A DNA stretch of 64,000 nt from Ariolimax columbianus (GCA_036924085.1 JAVGWX010000019.1:10481196-10545195), one strand, 5' to 3'; numbered from the stretch's first letter, positions 31,815 through 42,800 are shown. Notes: generated from the sequence alone by a model not told the origin. Numbers and translations: made by a program.

Positions 31815-32760
31815 TGTTTACACTTCATGTTCAACCTTCTCTCATCATTCGTGAAATGTCTCCCACGAAGGTGGGATCACGAATTATGCTGTAGGCTAAA
31901 CCATTCCAACACCCTATTGCAGCCAACTTCACGTCTTTATACTGGTTTAGAAGACTCTGCAGAGTCTGTATATAACCAGTTTCATTTACATCACTTTGCT
32001 CTAAAAGCAATGCACATCCAATTTATTCTTAAATGCATTAACTGTCCCTGCCTCCACTACCTCCCCTGGCAATGCATTCCAAGCATTCACCACTCTCTGA
32101 CTAAAAAAATATTTCCTAATATCTAATCTGGACCTTAGTCAACTTGTAGCTATGCTCCTTGTTATTGTGGGTGGCTGTATTTTAAAAAAACTTGTTATGG
32201 TCTAACTTATCCATTCCTCTGATCATCTCATAAATCTGTATTAGGTCACCACGAATTCTTCTCTCTTCTAGACACTGTAGGCCCATTTTTCTGATTCTTT
32301 CCTCATAACTGTAATTCAGAAATCCCACTATCAGCTTTGTCGCTCTTTTGGTATTCTTTCCAGCATGTTTATATCCCCTCTATAATAAGGACTCCACACC
32401 TGTACACAGTACTCCAATCTAGGTCTAACTAATGCTTTATACAGTTTGACTATCACTTCCTTGCTCCTATGTTTAATATTTCTTTTTATCATACCTAACA
32501 TTGCATTTGCCTTTTTTCACTGCTACCTGAACTTGCTCACTCAGCTGCTACACTGTCTATCGTTTTGGGCTGAAAGCTTGAATGATCTCCCCTGTCTAGA
32601 TGATTCTGTTCTAGCTGAACATGATGACTAGGTCGGGCTTCATCAGCAATGTTTGATAGTCCTTGAGAAAATGTATTGACCTAGTTATGTACTGCTTTAC
32701 TCAACACCACTTCCCACCATAAACAGAAAGCATTTCCTTACGAATATCCTTTGCAGAAAG
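31815..32760. repeat. Dispersed repeat eta, copy 2, interrupted by CR1-like LINE
   Basis: 31815-31924 matches 13140-13225, and 32541-32760 continues the match (gctgctacactgtctatcgt). The join falls at ttgcagc / cagctgc. The interval 31925-32540 is a CR1-like insertion. Confidence 0.65.
31925..32540 (-). mobile_element. CR1-like LINE 3' fragment
   Basis: Complementary to the last about 600 bp of the element at 29668-31038, starting (left) at cgtctttatactggtttaga. Landmarks: cattccaagcattcaccact, atttcctaatatctaatctg, ttctctcttctagacactgt, ctttccagcatgtttatatc. Confidence 0.9.
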
Positions 32761-33159
32761 TTCTTTTGCCCCCCCCAAAAACGCACAAACAGCACGCTGA
32801 ACTTTGATTGTACACTCTGAACTGTACATGTGCATGCGGCACCTGGCATCTGTTACCTACAATATTCACAAAGCTGGATGTTCCTGCCACATACCACATA
32901 ATGACACCTTTAGGAACTACCAACTACATTATTCAGCTATCACATATCAGTTTGTGATATACTTACTGACTTACCCTTATACCACAAACGCTCTGCAAAC
33001 AAATAAATTCTGGTTTCACTAACGATTGGTTAAGGTAAACCAAATGCAGTAGTTGGACTTATGCTCCTCCATCTAAAGTTATAAGTTATTGAATTAATTA
33101 TTATGAATGAACTTTTTTGTCACATTAATTATCAGCATATTTGATCTTTGTCATTTCAG

Positions 33160-33254
33160 TTCTGGCAGACCTTGATCTGATGAGAAAAATGCTGCTGTTT
33201 GGTGCCACGTTCCTCATTGATTTTAACTACTTTGAGTACAAAAGAAATAACTAG
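33160..33254 (+). CDS. PLSCR: Phospholipid scramblase (PLSCR family), terminal exon
   Basis: The acceptor is ttgtcatttcag ending at 33159. Two bases complete the split Phe codon from exon n+2, then 30 codons and TAG (33252-33254). It encodes LADLDLMRKMLLFGATFLID, then FNYFEYKRNN. In the family the C-terminal helix is followed by a few outward residues (pattern D-D-x-MK...GA-FLIDF-FFE), and the length here matches without gaps. This helix anchors the protein as a single-pass membrane segment. Total CDS in the window is 506 nt. The 3' UTR is not delimited; a weak ATTAAA occurs near 33323. Confidence 0.92.
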
Positions 33255-33529
33255 ATAACATGTTTTGAACTATCATTTCACCTCTAAAGTTTATTAACTG
33301 CTGGAACCGGCAGATGCTGGCATTAAAAATCTAGGTAATTCTGACATAAAATGTTTCTGTGACTCACAGATAAAAAAAACCCGTATTTGAAGTTACACAT
33401 CTGAGGATTCTGTTCCTTACTACTTGGTGGTCACATCAAAGTGATGTGGTCACATAATTAGAATTTAAATATGGGCTTGGTTAAAAAGTAGTTTTGCATG
33501 GGAACAGTAGCTGACTTTTACTGGCGTTT
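33255..33529 (+). other. Presumed start of scramblase 3' UTR
   Basis: Follows the stop codon; no strong polyadenylation signal before the CR1 scrap at 33530. Inference from position only. Confidence 0.4.
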
Positions 33530-33600
33530 TAACTTAACTTAACGTCTTTATACTGGTTTAGAAGACCCTGCAGAGTCTGATACAACCAGTTGTACCCACA
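33530..33600 (-). mobile_element. CR1-like LINE 3' end, minimal fragment
   Basis: ttaacttaacttaacgtctt, tatactggtttagaagaccc, tgcagagtctg; complementary to the terminal part of 29668-31038. Confidence 0.85.
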
Positions 33601-33754
33601 TGGATGTTAACCCTTCCAGTCATGCCTAATTTTTAAGATAAATGTCTTACAGTTGAAGAGAAATACCACAATTCTTGTGTGTCAATTATGTTTTGTCAAA
33701 ATTTTAATTCATTAATATTAAACATATTGAGCGAAACTTATTATCTTAATATAA

Positions 33755-34225
33755 CAACATTTTTATACTGGTTAAGAAGACTCTGCAGAGTCTGTATGCA
33801 GTTAGTTACTTTTACTTCTCTTGATCTAAAATTAACTATGTACATCCAGTCTATTCTTGAAAGCATTTAACTGACCCTGCCACCACTATTTCCTGCAGGA
33901 ATGCATTCCAAGCATTCACCACTCTCTGGCTTAAAAAATATTTCCTTTTATCTATTCTGAATTTTTCTTTAATTAGTTTGTAGCTATGTCCTCTTGTTCT
34001 TGTAGGCAACTGCACTTTGGAATAACTTGTTATAGTCAAATTTATCCTTTCCATTGCTTATTATATAAACCTGTAATCCTTTTCTTTTCTAGACACTGTA
34101 GGCAAGTTTTTCTGAGTCTTTTCTCATAACTATAATTCTGGAATCCCACTACCAGTTATGTCGCTCATCTCTGTATCCTTTCCAGCATGTTTATACCCCC
34201 TTTATAATAAGGACTCCACACCTAA
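33755..34225 (-). mobile_element. CR1-like LINE 3' fragment
   Basis: tttttatactggttaagaag through atttcctgcaggaatgcattc to tttccagcatgtttatacc, parallel to 31925-32540 but more diverged and with a deletion. Confidence 0.85.
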
Positions 34226-34934
34226 ACACACATAAGACACCTGAACACACATAAGACACATATTTAAATGATTAAATATTCATAATAATAATATATATAG
34301 TATGAAGCATTAAATGTCATTATTTGTTTGTGGACTCACCACATGAGTATTATTACCACGTTAATTGATCAATAGTATTACCACAGTCCATATTTACAGT
34401 GTCCAAGTCAGAGTCTAATTGTATTCAAAATCCAGATGCAGATCGTTGACCTGATCCAATAATAAGGATTTTCATATCTCTTGAAATCATTATTTTATCA
34501 ATCAGAATATGAAGAACTAAAAAATTCACCATATTCACAAATACGGACCTGACAGAAATACCTCTACATTAATTTAAAGTTGCGTATGCGTTAAATATTC
34601 CACCATATTTCAAGGTTATTTAAAAACCTGAATCATGGTAGCTTATCAACTGAGCGAAAAAATATGTTAGATGTCAATTTCGGCCGAATGGACATAAATG
34701 ACTGATGTTTTAAGCTCTGTTGATCCCCATCAAATAGAACTGGAAAGGGTAATGAGATCTTCACCAAAGACTAAGTTTTACATGAGAACAATGTCTGACA
34801 TGCACCAAAGTTTTTATCTTAATAGATTTTTATAAAAAAACTGAGTTTCTGTTTTAATTTGTACACCTTTCCCTCAGAAGGTTACATTTGTCCTATTGTT
34901 TCCATTCTGCCTACAACTCAGATGATTCTGACTG
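34226..34934. other. No feature recognised
   Basis: AT-rich 3' flank. A small duplication of acacacataagacac near 34223-34260. Confidence 0.5.
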
Positions 34935-35160
34935 AGTGAAACTTTGGTAAATCAGGGTGTGTACAACTCAGGTGATTCAGGGTGGGTACAACTCAGGTGA
35001 TTCAGGGTGAGTACAGCTCCAGATGATTCAGGGTGGGTACAGCTCCAGGTGATCCAGGGTGGGTACAGCTCCAGGTGATCCAGGGTGGGTACAACTCACA
35101 TGATCCAGGGTGGGTGCAACTCAGGTGATCCAGGGTGGGTACAACTCAGGTGATTCAGTT
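34935..35160. repeat. Minisatellite, 25-bp unit, about nine copies
   Basis: tcaggtgattcagggtgggt plus acaac; a central group has ctccaggtgatcc instead. Confidence 0.9.
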
Positions 35161-35269
35161 TGTTTTACCTTTAATAGTGATATTCTTCAGCTGGTCAAAT
35201 GGTTTGGATTTTGTTCTTTGACCATGAGGACATGTGTTTATATATTTGGTAAGGCATTGGTTTGTCTGT

Positions 35270-35400
35270 TGGAGATAAATAAAAACCTAGCCTCCATAGT
35301 TTGTGATGACTGCAGGGTCAAGTGGTCTTTATTCCTCAATGCTATATATCTTCCCAGTGGACCTCAGTGGAAATGAACATCATCATGACAGTTTCAGTTA
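35270..35400 (+). repeat. Dispersed repeat zeta, copy 1
   Basis: aaaacctagcctccatagtt, gactgcagggtcaagtggtc, tttattcctc and gtggacctcagtgg match 37015-37145. Confidence 0.7.
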
Positions 35401-35767
35401 CTATTGGTTTACTTCGAGACGAAGGATGCAATCTCTTCTAAAGAAGTTAGAATAAGGCTTGTTAGGAAAAATACTTCTTCCTATGAGACCAGATAAATTG
35501 ACACTTTATATTGAACTGAGCACCAATTAACAAACATGTGTAGATATCATTACATAGCATTGGGATGAAGGATGAGAGCTCAAGTGTTGCTGGATTCATA
35601 ACCATAACCCGGTTTGCTGCTTTCATTTATGTTGTTCTCACAAATCCAGCACTTGATGGCAATTTTTTAAAGTCTAAATATTGGAATAAATCTGAAATGG
35701 TTACCATGTAAAACAAGATTTTTAACCTTTTTTAAAAATATGCCATTATTGATATTGAATTTGATTA
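35401..35767. other. No feature recognised
   Basis: No signature seen. Confidence 0.45.
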
Positions 35768-35779
35768 CAAATCCACCTT

Positions 35780-36408
35780 AAATATCTTTAAATATCTGGG
35801 TTCGATTGTCAGTGATGAAGGATCAAAATATGAGGTGTTGGCCAGAAAAGCACAAACGATAGTGGCGCTTGCATGGCTTAACAAAATCTGGCAAGATAAA
35901 TGGTTAGCACTATGCGTGAAAATCAGATTAATGCGTATATTAGTCCTGTCAATATTCCTCAATGCTTGTGAGACATAGACAGTTACAGCTGACCTTCAGC
36001 GAAGGATACAGGCCTTGGAGATGAGATGTTTCTGAAGACTTTTAAAAGTCACGTACAAAGATCGAGTTACAAATGAGGAAATACGAGATAGAATTACAAC
36101 AGCAATATAACCTTTTGAAGATCTCTTGGTAACTATCATAGGAAGGAAACTCGCTTGGTACGGTCATATATCGAGATCAAATGGTCTTGCAAATATGATC
36201 CTGCACGGAAAGGTGCAAGGCAAAAGACGAGGCCCTTCCCAAAACGATGTGGAAAGACAACATAAAAGAATGGACCAATCACCGATAAGAAGAGGCACAG
36301 GCAGCGGCTGCTGACAGAGAAGGGTGGAATGGGGTTGTGAGGATGTCTTCATGTGTGCCCCAACGATCTCACCGGTTACGGGATGACCTAACCTGACCTG
36401 ACCTGACA
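35780..36408 (+). mobile_element. RTE-like LINE 3' fragment
   Basis: FKYLGSIVSDEGSKYEVLA, LNKIWQDKWLAL, FLNACET with a stop in place of Trp, EMRCF, then TNEEIRDRITTAI, RKLAWYGHISRSNGLANMIL and HGKVQGKRRG. Frame shifts and stops are frequent. The 3' end is ggttacgggatgacctaacc followed by (TGACC)n. Flanks acaaatccacct and acaaacccacat look like a diverged duplication. Only the thumb onward is present. Confidence 0.85.
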
Positions 36409-36829
36409 AACCCACATATGCACATCTATAACTGTTCCTATGTCAACCTGCTTTTAAACCTTATTTGCACATGTCATCTATTTACATGTTAGTTGTTAGT
36501 TATTTTCTAATTAGCTTATTTAGTGTAAATTTTTAAATGGACATGTTACTTATCCTGAGGTCAGACTCAATACTGTATTAGAAATCAGGTGCATAATCAT
36601 TGAATCTTATCAATAACACACTCCAGTTGGAAAAACTCTTCAGTTTTACACTTCAAATGTCATTGATACACTGAAGACTTTAGATTTTTAAAATTATTCA
36701 CTAAATTTTTTTCACTTATATAAACAAATATGTATATTTATAATTCTTTTAATCATAAAGTTTGTTTTATATTATTGCCTGATCAAACGTTTATTATTGA
36801 TTTTAAAAGGATTATCTGTAATTTGTCCA
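36409..36829. other. No feature recognised
   Basis: Very AT-rich, no repeat or coding signal. Confidence 0.5.
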
Positions 36830-36955
36830 GTTTACTTGCAATCATTATGACCAACCTGTAAATTTATAAGGTTCGCCTGAAATTTATATTATATACCATT
36901 TCAGTGTTCTACCTGTAATTTATACTGCATTACCTGCAATTTGTATACTTTACAA
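36830..36955. repeat. Degenerate (acctgtaatttgta)-type minisatellite, part 1
   Basis: Units such as ctacctgtaatttatactgc. The same motif continues after the zeta and beta insertions at 37538-37960, so this was one array. Confidence 0.6.
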
Positions 36956-37014
36956 TTATTTTGTCCATGTGGCCATACTTTTAAAACATTGGGAGGGAAT
37001 CATTGTTCTCTTCG

Positions 37015-37145
37015 TTTGAAGGCGAAATGAAAACCCAGCCTGTACAGTGTGTGGCAACTGCAGGGGCAAGTGGCCTTTATTCCTCTGTACTATAAATCCT
37101 TCTGGTGGACCTCAGCGATAGGAATAAATGCTGTGATGATAGTTA
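37015..37145 (+). repeat. Dispersed repeat zeta, copy 2
   Basis: aaaacccagcctgtacagtg, aactgcaggggcaagtggcc, tttattcctctgtactataa, gtggacctcagcgat. Confidence 0.7.
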
Positions 37146-37184
37146 TCTTTTTTTTTTAACTGATAATTTGTTTGGTGTACCTGT

Positions 37185-37537
37185 TGGTGTTGTTTGCGAA
37201 TGCCAACAATGAGTAGGTTTATTATTTTGTGCGCCATGAAAATGACGTTAAGTGGCGGGTTGCAGTAGCGTTCCTCACATCCCGAGCGTGCTGATGAAGG
37301 TGGACCGAGGTACTCCAGGCAGTTGTGCTATGCTTGGCTTCATCTACGTGTCGCCCACTACTACGTGGATCACGTCGAACCCTCACATTGTTAGCCACGC
37401 TGCTATGAAAGCAGCCCGTTTACAGGAAGGGCTACGAGGAAGTCAAGGTGATTGTCTTGATCAGTATATTTTGCCTGACCATGACTAACATGTCTGATCA
37501 GTATATTTTGCCTGACCAGACGCTAGTTTTCCTCCCC
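37185..37537 (+). mobile_element. Element beta, copy C, full length with 13-bp target-site duplication
   Basis: A 353-bp insertion between perfect copies of ttggtgtacctgt (37172-37184 and 37538-37550). The best-defined copy of the family. It starts near tggtgttgtttgcgaatgcc and ends cgctagttttcctcccc. The 3' third holds two tandem copies of cagtatattttgcctgacca. Confidence 0.9.
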
Positions 37538-37960
37538 TTGGTGTACCTGTAATTTGTACAGGCTGTCTGTAATGTATATGGTTTACATGTAATTTGTACA
37601 GACTATCTGTAATGTATACGGTTTACCTGTAATTTGTATAGACTACCTGTAATGTATACGTTTTACCTGGAATTTGTACAGACTACCTGTAATGTGCATG
37701 GTTTACCAGTAATTTGTTGGGATCTCCTTACTGAGGAGCCTCACATTGTACTACAACCAGGAGCACCCCGGTACACCTTCTCAAGTATGCCTTGAGATGT
37801 CAGGAGAGCTAATGTTACCTTCCACCAAAGAAAGCCATCAAGAATGCCTAACTGAAGTGCGAACAACAATAAAAACAGCAACCTGTAATTTGTATAGATT
37901 ACCTGTAATATGCATGGTTTACCTCTAATGTGTACGGGTTGCCTGAAATGTGTACAGGAT
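37538..37960. repeat. (acctgtaatttgta)-type minisatellite, part 2, with a delta SINE inside
   Basis: About 21-bp half-units alternate (acctgtaatttgtacagact, acctgtaatgtatacggttt). A delta copy occupies 37720-37880. Confidence 0.85.
37720..37880 (+). mobile_element. SINE-like element delta, copy 4
   Basis: ttactgaggagcctcacatt, caaccaggagcaccccggta, caccttctcaagtatgcctt, ending aacaacaataaaaacag. Array units flank it on both sides. Confidence 0.6.
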
Positions 37961-38224
37961 TTTCATATTTCCGTAAGTGTCCATCCTTCCTAAGTAATGG
38001 TGTTATTTCACATAAAGTGTATATTCTCCTGTATTTCAAATCTTCAGTGTCTTGTTTATTCTATGAAAATGTCCATATTCGTTAAGGTTGTTTTATTTTA
38101 AAAATTAAATAACACTTCTTGCAACCACAGGAAGCGTCTTTTTGGTTTTATTAAAGAGCATGACCCATTAAAAAAAAATAGTTGACATCACAACTTTAAC
38201 TTTTATGCATCACTTAAAAAGATC
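37961..38224. other. No feature recognised
   Basis: AT-rich flank, no signature. Confidence 0.45.
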
Positions 38225-38510
38225 ATGGTGGCTGAAGATGCAGCAATGACTCTAGTTGACCGCATGCATCAGGGTCAGCGAACCATAGCTGACCAAGACC
38301 CTATTTCACAACTGGTTGCCTTGGAAACAGCCTTCAATCATGTAGACTAGTTAAGAGAATAGGGGTTGCAGAGAGTTGGCAAACCCGGTACCAAAGATAC
38401 TGTGTTGAAACCGGATATGCCAGGTTGAAAGGCGCAGATATTGCAGATACACTGTAAACTCTGACACAACATCCTTTGTAGGATGAACATTGAAGGAGAA
38501 GGAAAATGGA
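38225..38510 (+). mobile_element. Element alpha, degenerate copy 6
   Basis: cagggtcagcgaaccatagc, gttgaaaggcgcagatattg and gtaaactctgacacaac keep the alpha order with many changes and deletions. Confidence 0.6.
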
Positions 38511-38854
38511 AGTATGAAACCCTGAAAATGTCTGCTGTATATGTGTTAAATTTTATTTATTTTTTTAGTAAAATACCACTTTTAAGGACAAGAACATATC
38601 TTGCAAATATATCCAAAATGTGCTTCCATATTACTGATAGAAAATAGGAATTTTTACTGCCAAATATCTGATCAAAGTTCTGTAACCTATATGGGCTGCA
38701 GTTTTAATGAAATATAAACCTTTGATGTTTGAACAAATGTGGACATTTAATATCAATTGCATTATAGTTACTTGATAATACCGCTATATTTTTGCTAATT
38801 GCATTAACAAAAATACAAATAATTTACATACATGTTTTTTAAAATGTCAGTTTA
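38511..38854. other. No feature recognised
   Basis: AT-rich, no signature. Confidence 0.5.
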
Positions 38855-39125
38855 TTATGAGACTTTGTAGGGCTTATTATGACCTTTTTAGGGTTTATTA
38901 TGGCCTTTTCTATGGTTTATTACTTACTTAGTTGCTCCTCTTCTACCGTGAGGTGTAGAGGTTCTATGGTTTATTATGACCTTTTAATGGCTTATTATAA
39001 CATTTGTAGGGTCTATTATGACCTTTATAGAGTTTATTATGATCATTGTAGGGTTTATTATGACCTTTGTAGTGTTTATTATGGTCTTTGTAGAGTTTAT
39101 TATGGCCTTTATACGTTTTTTATTG
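38855..39125. repeat. Minisatellite, about 21-bp unit
   Basis: gggtttattatgacctttgt repeated about 11 times, with variants. A gamma insertion splits it at 38923-38961. Confidence 0.9.
38923..38961 (-). mobile_element. Element gamma, 39-bp stub with 15-bp target-site duplication
   Basis: cttacttagttgctcctctt plus ctaccgtgaggtgtagag is the complement of the last 39 bp of 28177-28402. Flanks ttctatggtttatta at 38908-38922 and 38962-38976 are identical over 15 bp. Confidence 0.85.
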
Positions 39126-39261
39126 GTCTGAGTTGTACCAGTGGAAGAAAGAATAAGTTAACAGCAACCTTTCAAGCATGCCGTAATAGGTGGCTAAAGA
39201 GGGTTGTGTATGGTGCACCTCGTCATCATCATGTAGCATATCCTTTATAGAACGTCGCTCA

Positions 39262-39942
39262 AAAACCACGATGATATGCAAACACACCTACATAATAAAC
39301 ATTAGAATAGAGATGCAGACCATTTAACAAGTGCTGAGGTTTACATATCTGGAACAGATAATCACAGAGGAGGTCCATTCAATCATATCATATAGCATGT
39401 CCTTTGTAGAACGTCGCTCCCATCACAGTCTGTCTGAAAGAAACTCGTTCCCTTGCCAAAACTCCAGCCTCCGCCACAATCATACCCAGGCATTCCTGGA
39501 TATCTTGGTGCCATCATCTTCTTGGTCTACCCCTGCCTCATTTGCCTGGCACCATACCTTCCATCACTATTCTCTCGAGACCGTTGTGTCTCTTAATGTG
39601 ACCAAGGTATTTGCATTTTCGAGCCAAAATGTAATTGATAAACCAGTTCTACTCTATGTTCAACTCTTGCCGAATGTCTACATTTGTTCTTTTCTCTGTC
39701 CAGGGTATTCTGAGGAACTTTCTGTAACATTTTGACTCAAAGGATTCGATTATTTGTCTGGAAGTTTTTGTAATCGTCCATGATTTGCAGCCATAAGCTG
39801 CCACAGGAAAAACACAGGCTCTCAAGACTTTTACTATTATCATTTTGATGGTGCCCTGCCATAATTTCTTCAGGCTGTTCAGTCTCTGCATTGCCATGGC
39901 TAGTCTTCTTCTGATTTCTTTCGAGCAGTCGCCATTTTCACC
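39262..39942 (-). pseudogene. LINE C-terminus plus 3' UTR, near-identical inverted partner of 59790-60465
   Basis: Minus strand: MAMQRLNSLKKLWQGTIKMI, VLRACVFPVAAYGCKSWTI, SRQIIESFESKCYRKFLRIP, then the GHIKRH and MVPGK block, and the end FYKGHAI-like followed by 3' UTR. 39126-39261 holds a second copy of the 3' end motif and a short theta repeat. The thumb and connection are present, the palm is absent, and stops occur. Confidence 0.85.
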
Positions 39943-40594
39943 TTGTCACATATGACAAATGGAATAAGCACACAAGTGCTTACTGTCATACAGGCTTCAA
40001 GTAATGAGGTGACCAGCTCTAGTGCTGGCGTTATGTTTTGTATGCAGCGAAATAAGAGTTGCGAACAAGAAAAAAAAACAAGTTTATGATTTTGTTTGAT
40101 TGAGCTGGCATGTTTTGGGAGAAGGGAACCTTGTCTTGTCTGCATTGTGTGTACCATAAAACTCTCTTCCTTTCCTTTTCCATTTTGCAAAATTTAGGCC
40201 TATTCACTATAACACTATAGATGTCTACACGCAGGAAACATGGATCAAAGAGCTGTGTGTAACTCTTTCAGTGGTAGTTTCTCTAGAAGTTTTGTTTTAT
40301 GTGATAAGGTTACAGTCTCCATACACAGCCCTCTTTAGTCACATTTTGACAATTAGAAGTGTACAATTGTCCTGTACTGTCCTCCCAAGTATGGTGCCCT
40401 GATATTCAGTCTGGTAATATAAAACTGTCTGGATCATATTATGTGAATTGGGACTATCTGGATCAGATTTTATGAATGTGAGCACAGCACCGCTAAATTG
40501 TTTACTGGTTGTTTTTGTGTGTTGGAGAGTTGGTGTTGCTGAGATGGTTCATAGACATGTCTCATTTATTTTCAATATTTTTCTATCTCATTTT
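39943..40594. other. No feature recognised
   Basis: Unassigned flank, no signature. Confidence 0.45.
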
Positions 40595-41785
40595 GTTCAG
40601 TGTCTCAGTATCCTACATTGTCCCCTCTCATATTGTTCAGTGTCTCAGTATCCTACATTGTCCCCTCTCATATTGTTCAGTGTCTCAGTATCCTACATTG
40701 TCCCTCTCATATTGTTCAGTATCCTACATTGTCCCCTCTCATATTGTTAAGTATCCCACATTGTCCCCTCTCATATTGTTCAGTATCCCACATTGTCCCC
40801 TCTCATATTGTTCAGTCTCAGTATCCCACATTGTCCACTCTCATAATGTTCAGTATCCCACATTGTCCCCTCTCATATTGTTCAGTGTCAGTATCCTACA
40901 TTGTCCCCTCTCATATTGTTCAGTGTCTCAGTATCGCACATTGTCCCCTCTCATATTGTTCAGTGTCTCAGTATCCCACATTGTCCCCTCTCATATTGTT
41001 CAGTGTCTCAGTATCCAACATTGTCCCCTCTCATATTGTTCAGTGTCTCAGTATCCTAGATTGTCCCCTCTCATATTGTTCAGTGTCTCAGTATCCCACA
41101 TTGTCCCCTCTCATATTGTTCAGTGTCTCAGTATCCTACATTGTCCCCTCTCATATTGTTCAGTGTCTCAGTATCCTACATTGTCCCCTCTCATATTGTT
41201 CAGTATCCTACATTGTCCCATCTCATATTGTTCAGTGTCTCAGTATCCAACATTGTCCCCTCTCATATTGTTCAGTGTCTCAGTATACTACATTGTCCCC
41301 TCTCATATTGTTCAGTGTCTCAGTATCCCACATTGTCCCCTCTCATATTGTTCAGTATCCTACATTGTCCCCTCTCATATTGTTCAGTGTCTCAGTATCC
41401 CACATTGTCCCCTCTCATATTGTTCAGTATCCTACATTGTCCCCTCTCATATTGTTCAGTGTCTCAGTATCCCACATTGTCCCCTCTCATATTGTTCAGT
41501 GTCTCAGTATCCCACATTGTCCCCTCTCATATTGTTCAGTATCCTACATTGTCCCCTCTCATATTGTTCAGTGTCTCAGTATCCCACATTGTCCCCTCTC
41601 ATATTGTTCAGTGTCTCAGTATCCTACATTGTCCCCTCTCATATTGTTCAGTGTCTCAGTATCCTACATTGTCCCCTCTCATATTGTTCAGTGTCTCAGT
41701 ATCCCACATTGTCCCCTCTCATATTGTTCAGTATCCTACATTGTCCCCTCTCATATTGTTCAGTGTCTCAGTATCCCTCATTGTA
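40595..41785. repeat. Minisatellite, 40-bp unit with 32-bp variant
   Basis: cagtgtctcagtatcctaca, ttgtcccctctcatattgtt (40 bp); the 32-bp form lacks gtgtctca. About 31 copies. The + strand is open in overlapping frames (ORFs of 430, 402 and 293 codons) because the unit has no stop in any + frame. Because 40 is not a multiple of 3, the frames cycle through the same three peptides. Confidence 0.97.
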
Positions 41786-42234
41786 TCCATTTGTGTTTTA
41801 AGAAATGATCATATTTCAACAGCTCTTAATTATTCCATTCTTTCAAGAATCGATAGCACTGCACTTCTGACAACCCCACGGGTGTTGGGTCTCATAAAAA
41901 AAGTGGTGAAGGGAATGGACACTAACAGTTACAATAGTCTTCTTGTTTGTTCACACTCCAGCTCCATTGTCTCAGGTACCCCTCTGTGCTTGACTCACGG
42001 CTGATTTCAAAAGTAAAACCAAACATTTTTAGGACATACTTATCTTCTTTTTCTTCTGTCATTTCTCTTCCTTCATCTTCTCACTCTTTCTCCTCTACTC
42101 TCTGTTTGTCTCTCATCTATGCATTCTCATAGGTGCTCACTCTCAGAAAATAGTGAAGGGTATGGATACTGATGGTTCTTTTAGCTCATTGGTTGCATAC
42201 ACTACTATTCCTTCAGCACCTTTCTCTGCTCCTT
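41786..42234. other. Spacer with two copies of a dispersed motif
   Basis: gtgaagggaatggacactaa (41906) and gtgaagggtatggatactga (42152) resemble the start of the 72-bp repeat at 5385. The sequence between is CT-rich (42040-42130). Confidence 0.5.
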
Positions 42235-42800
42235 TGAGTCATATCATCAGATATCATATACCCATATCATATATCGCCATATCATCAGATATCATATACC
42301 CATATCGTATATCGCCATATCATCAGATATCATATACCCATATCATATATCGCCATATCATCAGATATCATATACCCATATCATATATCGCCATATCATC
42401 AGATATCATATACCCATATCATATATCGCCATATCATCAGATATCATATACCCATATCATATATTGCCATATCATCAGATATCATATACCCATATCATAT
42501 ATCGCCATATCATCAGATACCATATGCCTATACAATTGGCTATTACATCCCCATATCATCAGATATCATATCCCCATATCATATATCACCATCTATTCAA
42601 AAACCATACCCCTATACCATTACCTATTACATCCCCATATCTTCAGATACCATATCCCTATATCATTAGCTATTACATCCCCAAATTATCAGATACCATA
42701 TCCCCAAATCAGATACCGTATCCTCATATCATTAGATATTACATCCCTATATCATCAGATACCATGTCGTCAGATACCATATTCTCAGATCATCAGATAC
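42235..42800. repeat. Minisatellite, 38-bp unit, decaying at the 3' end
   Basis: atcatcagatatcatatacc, catatcatatatcgccat, about seven clean copies from 42243, then diverged units to 42800. Confidence 0.93.

Noticed and set aside
33679..33870. 63-codon + ORF as an additional scramblase exon
   Set aside because: The true stop is at 33252; this region contains CR1-like sequence in the opposite orientation.
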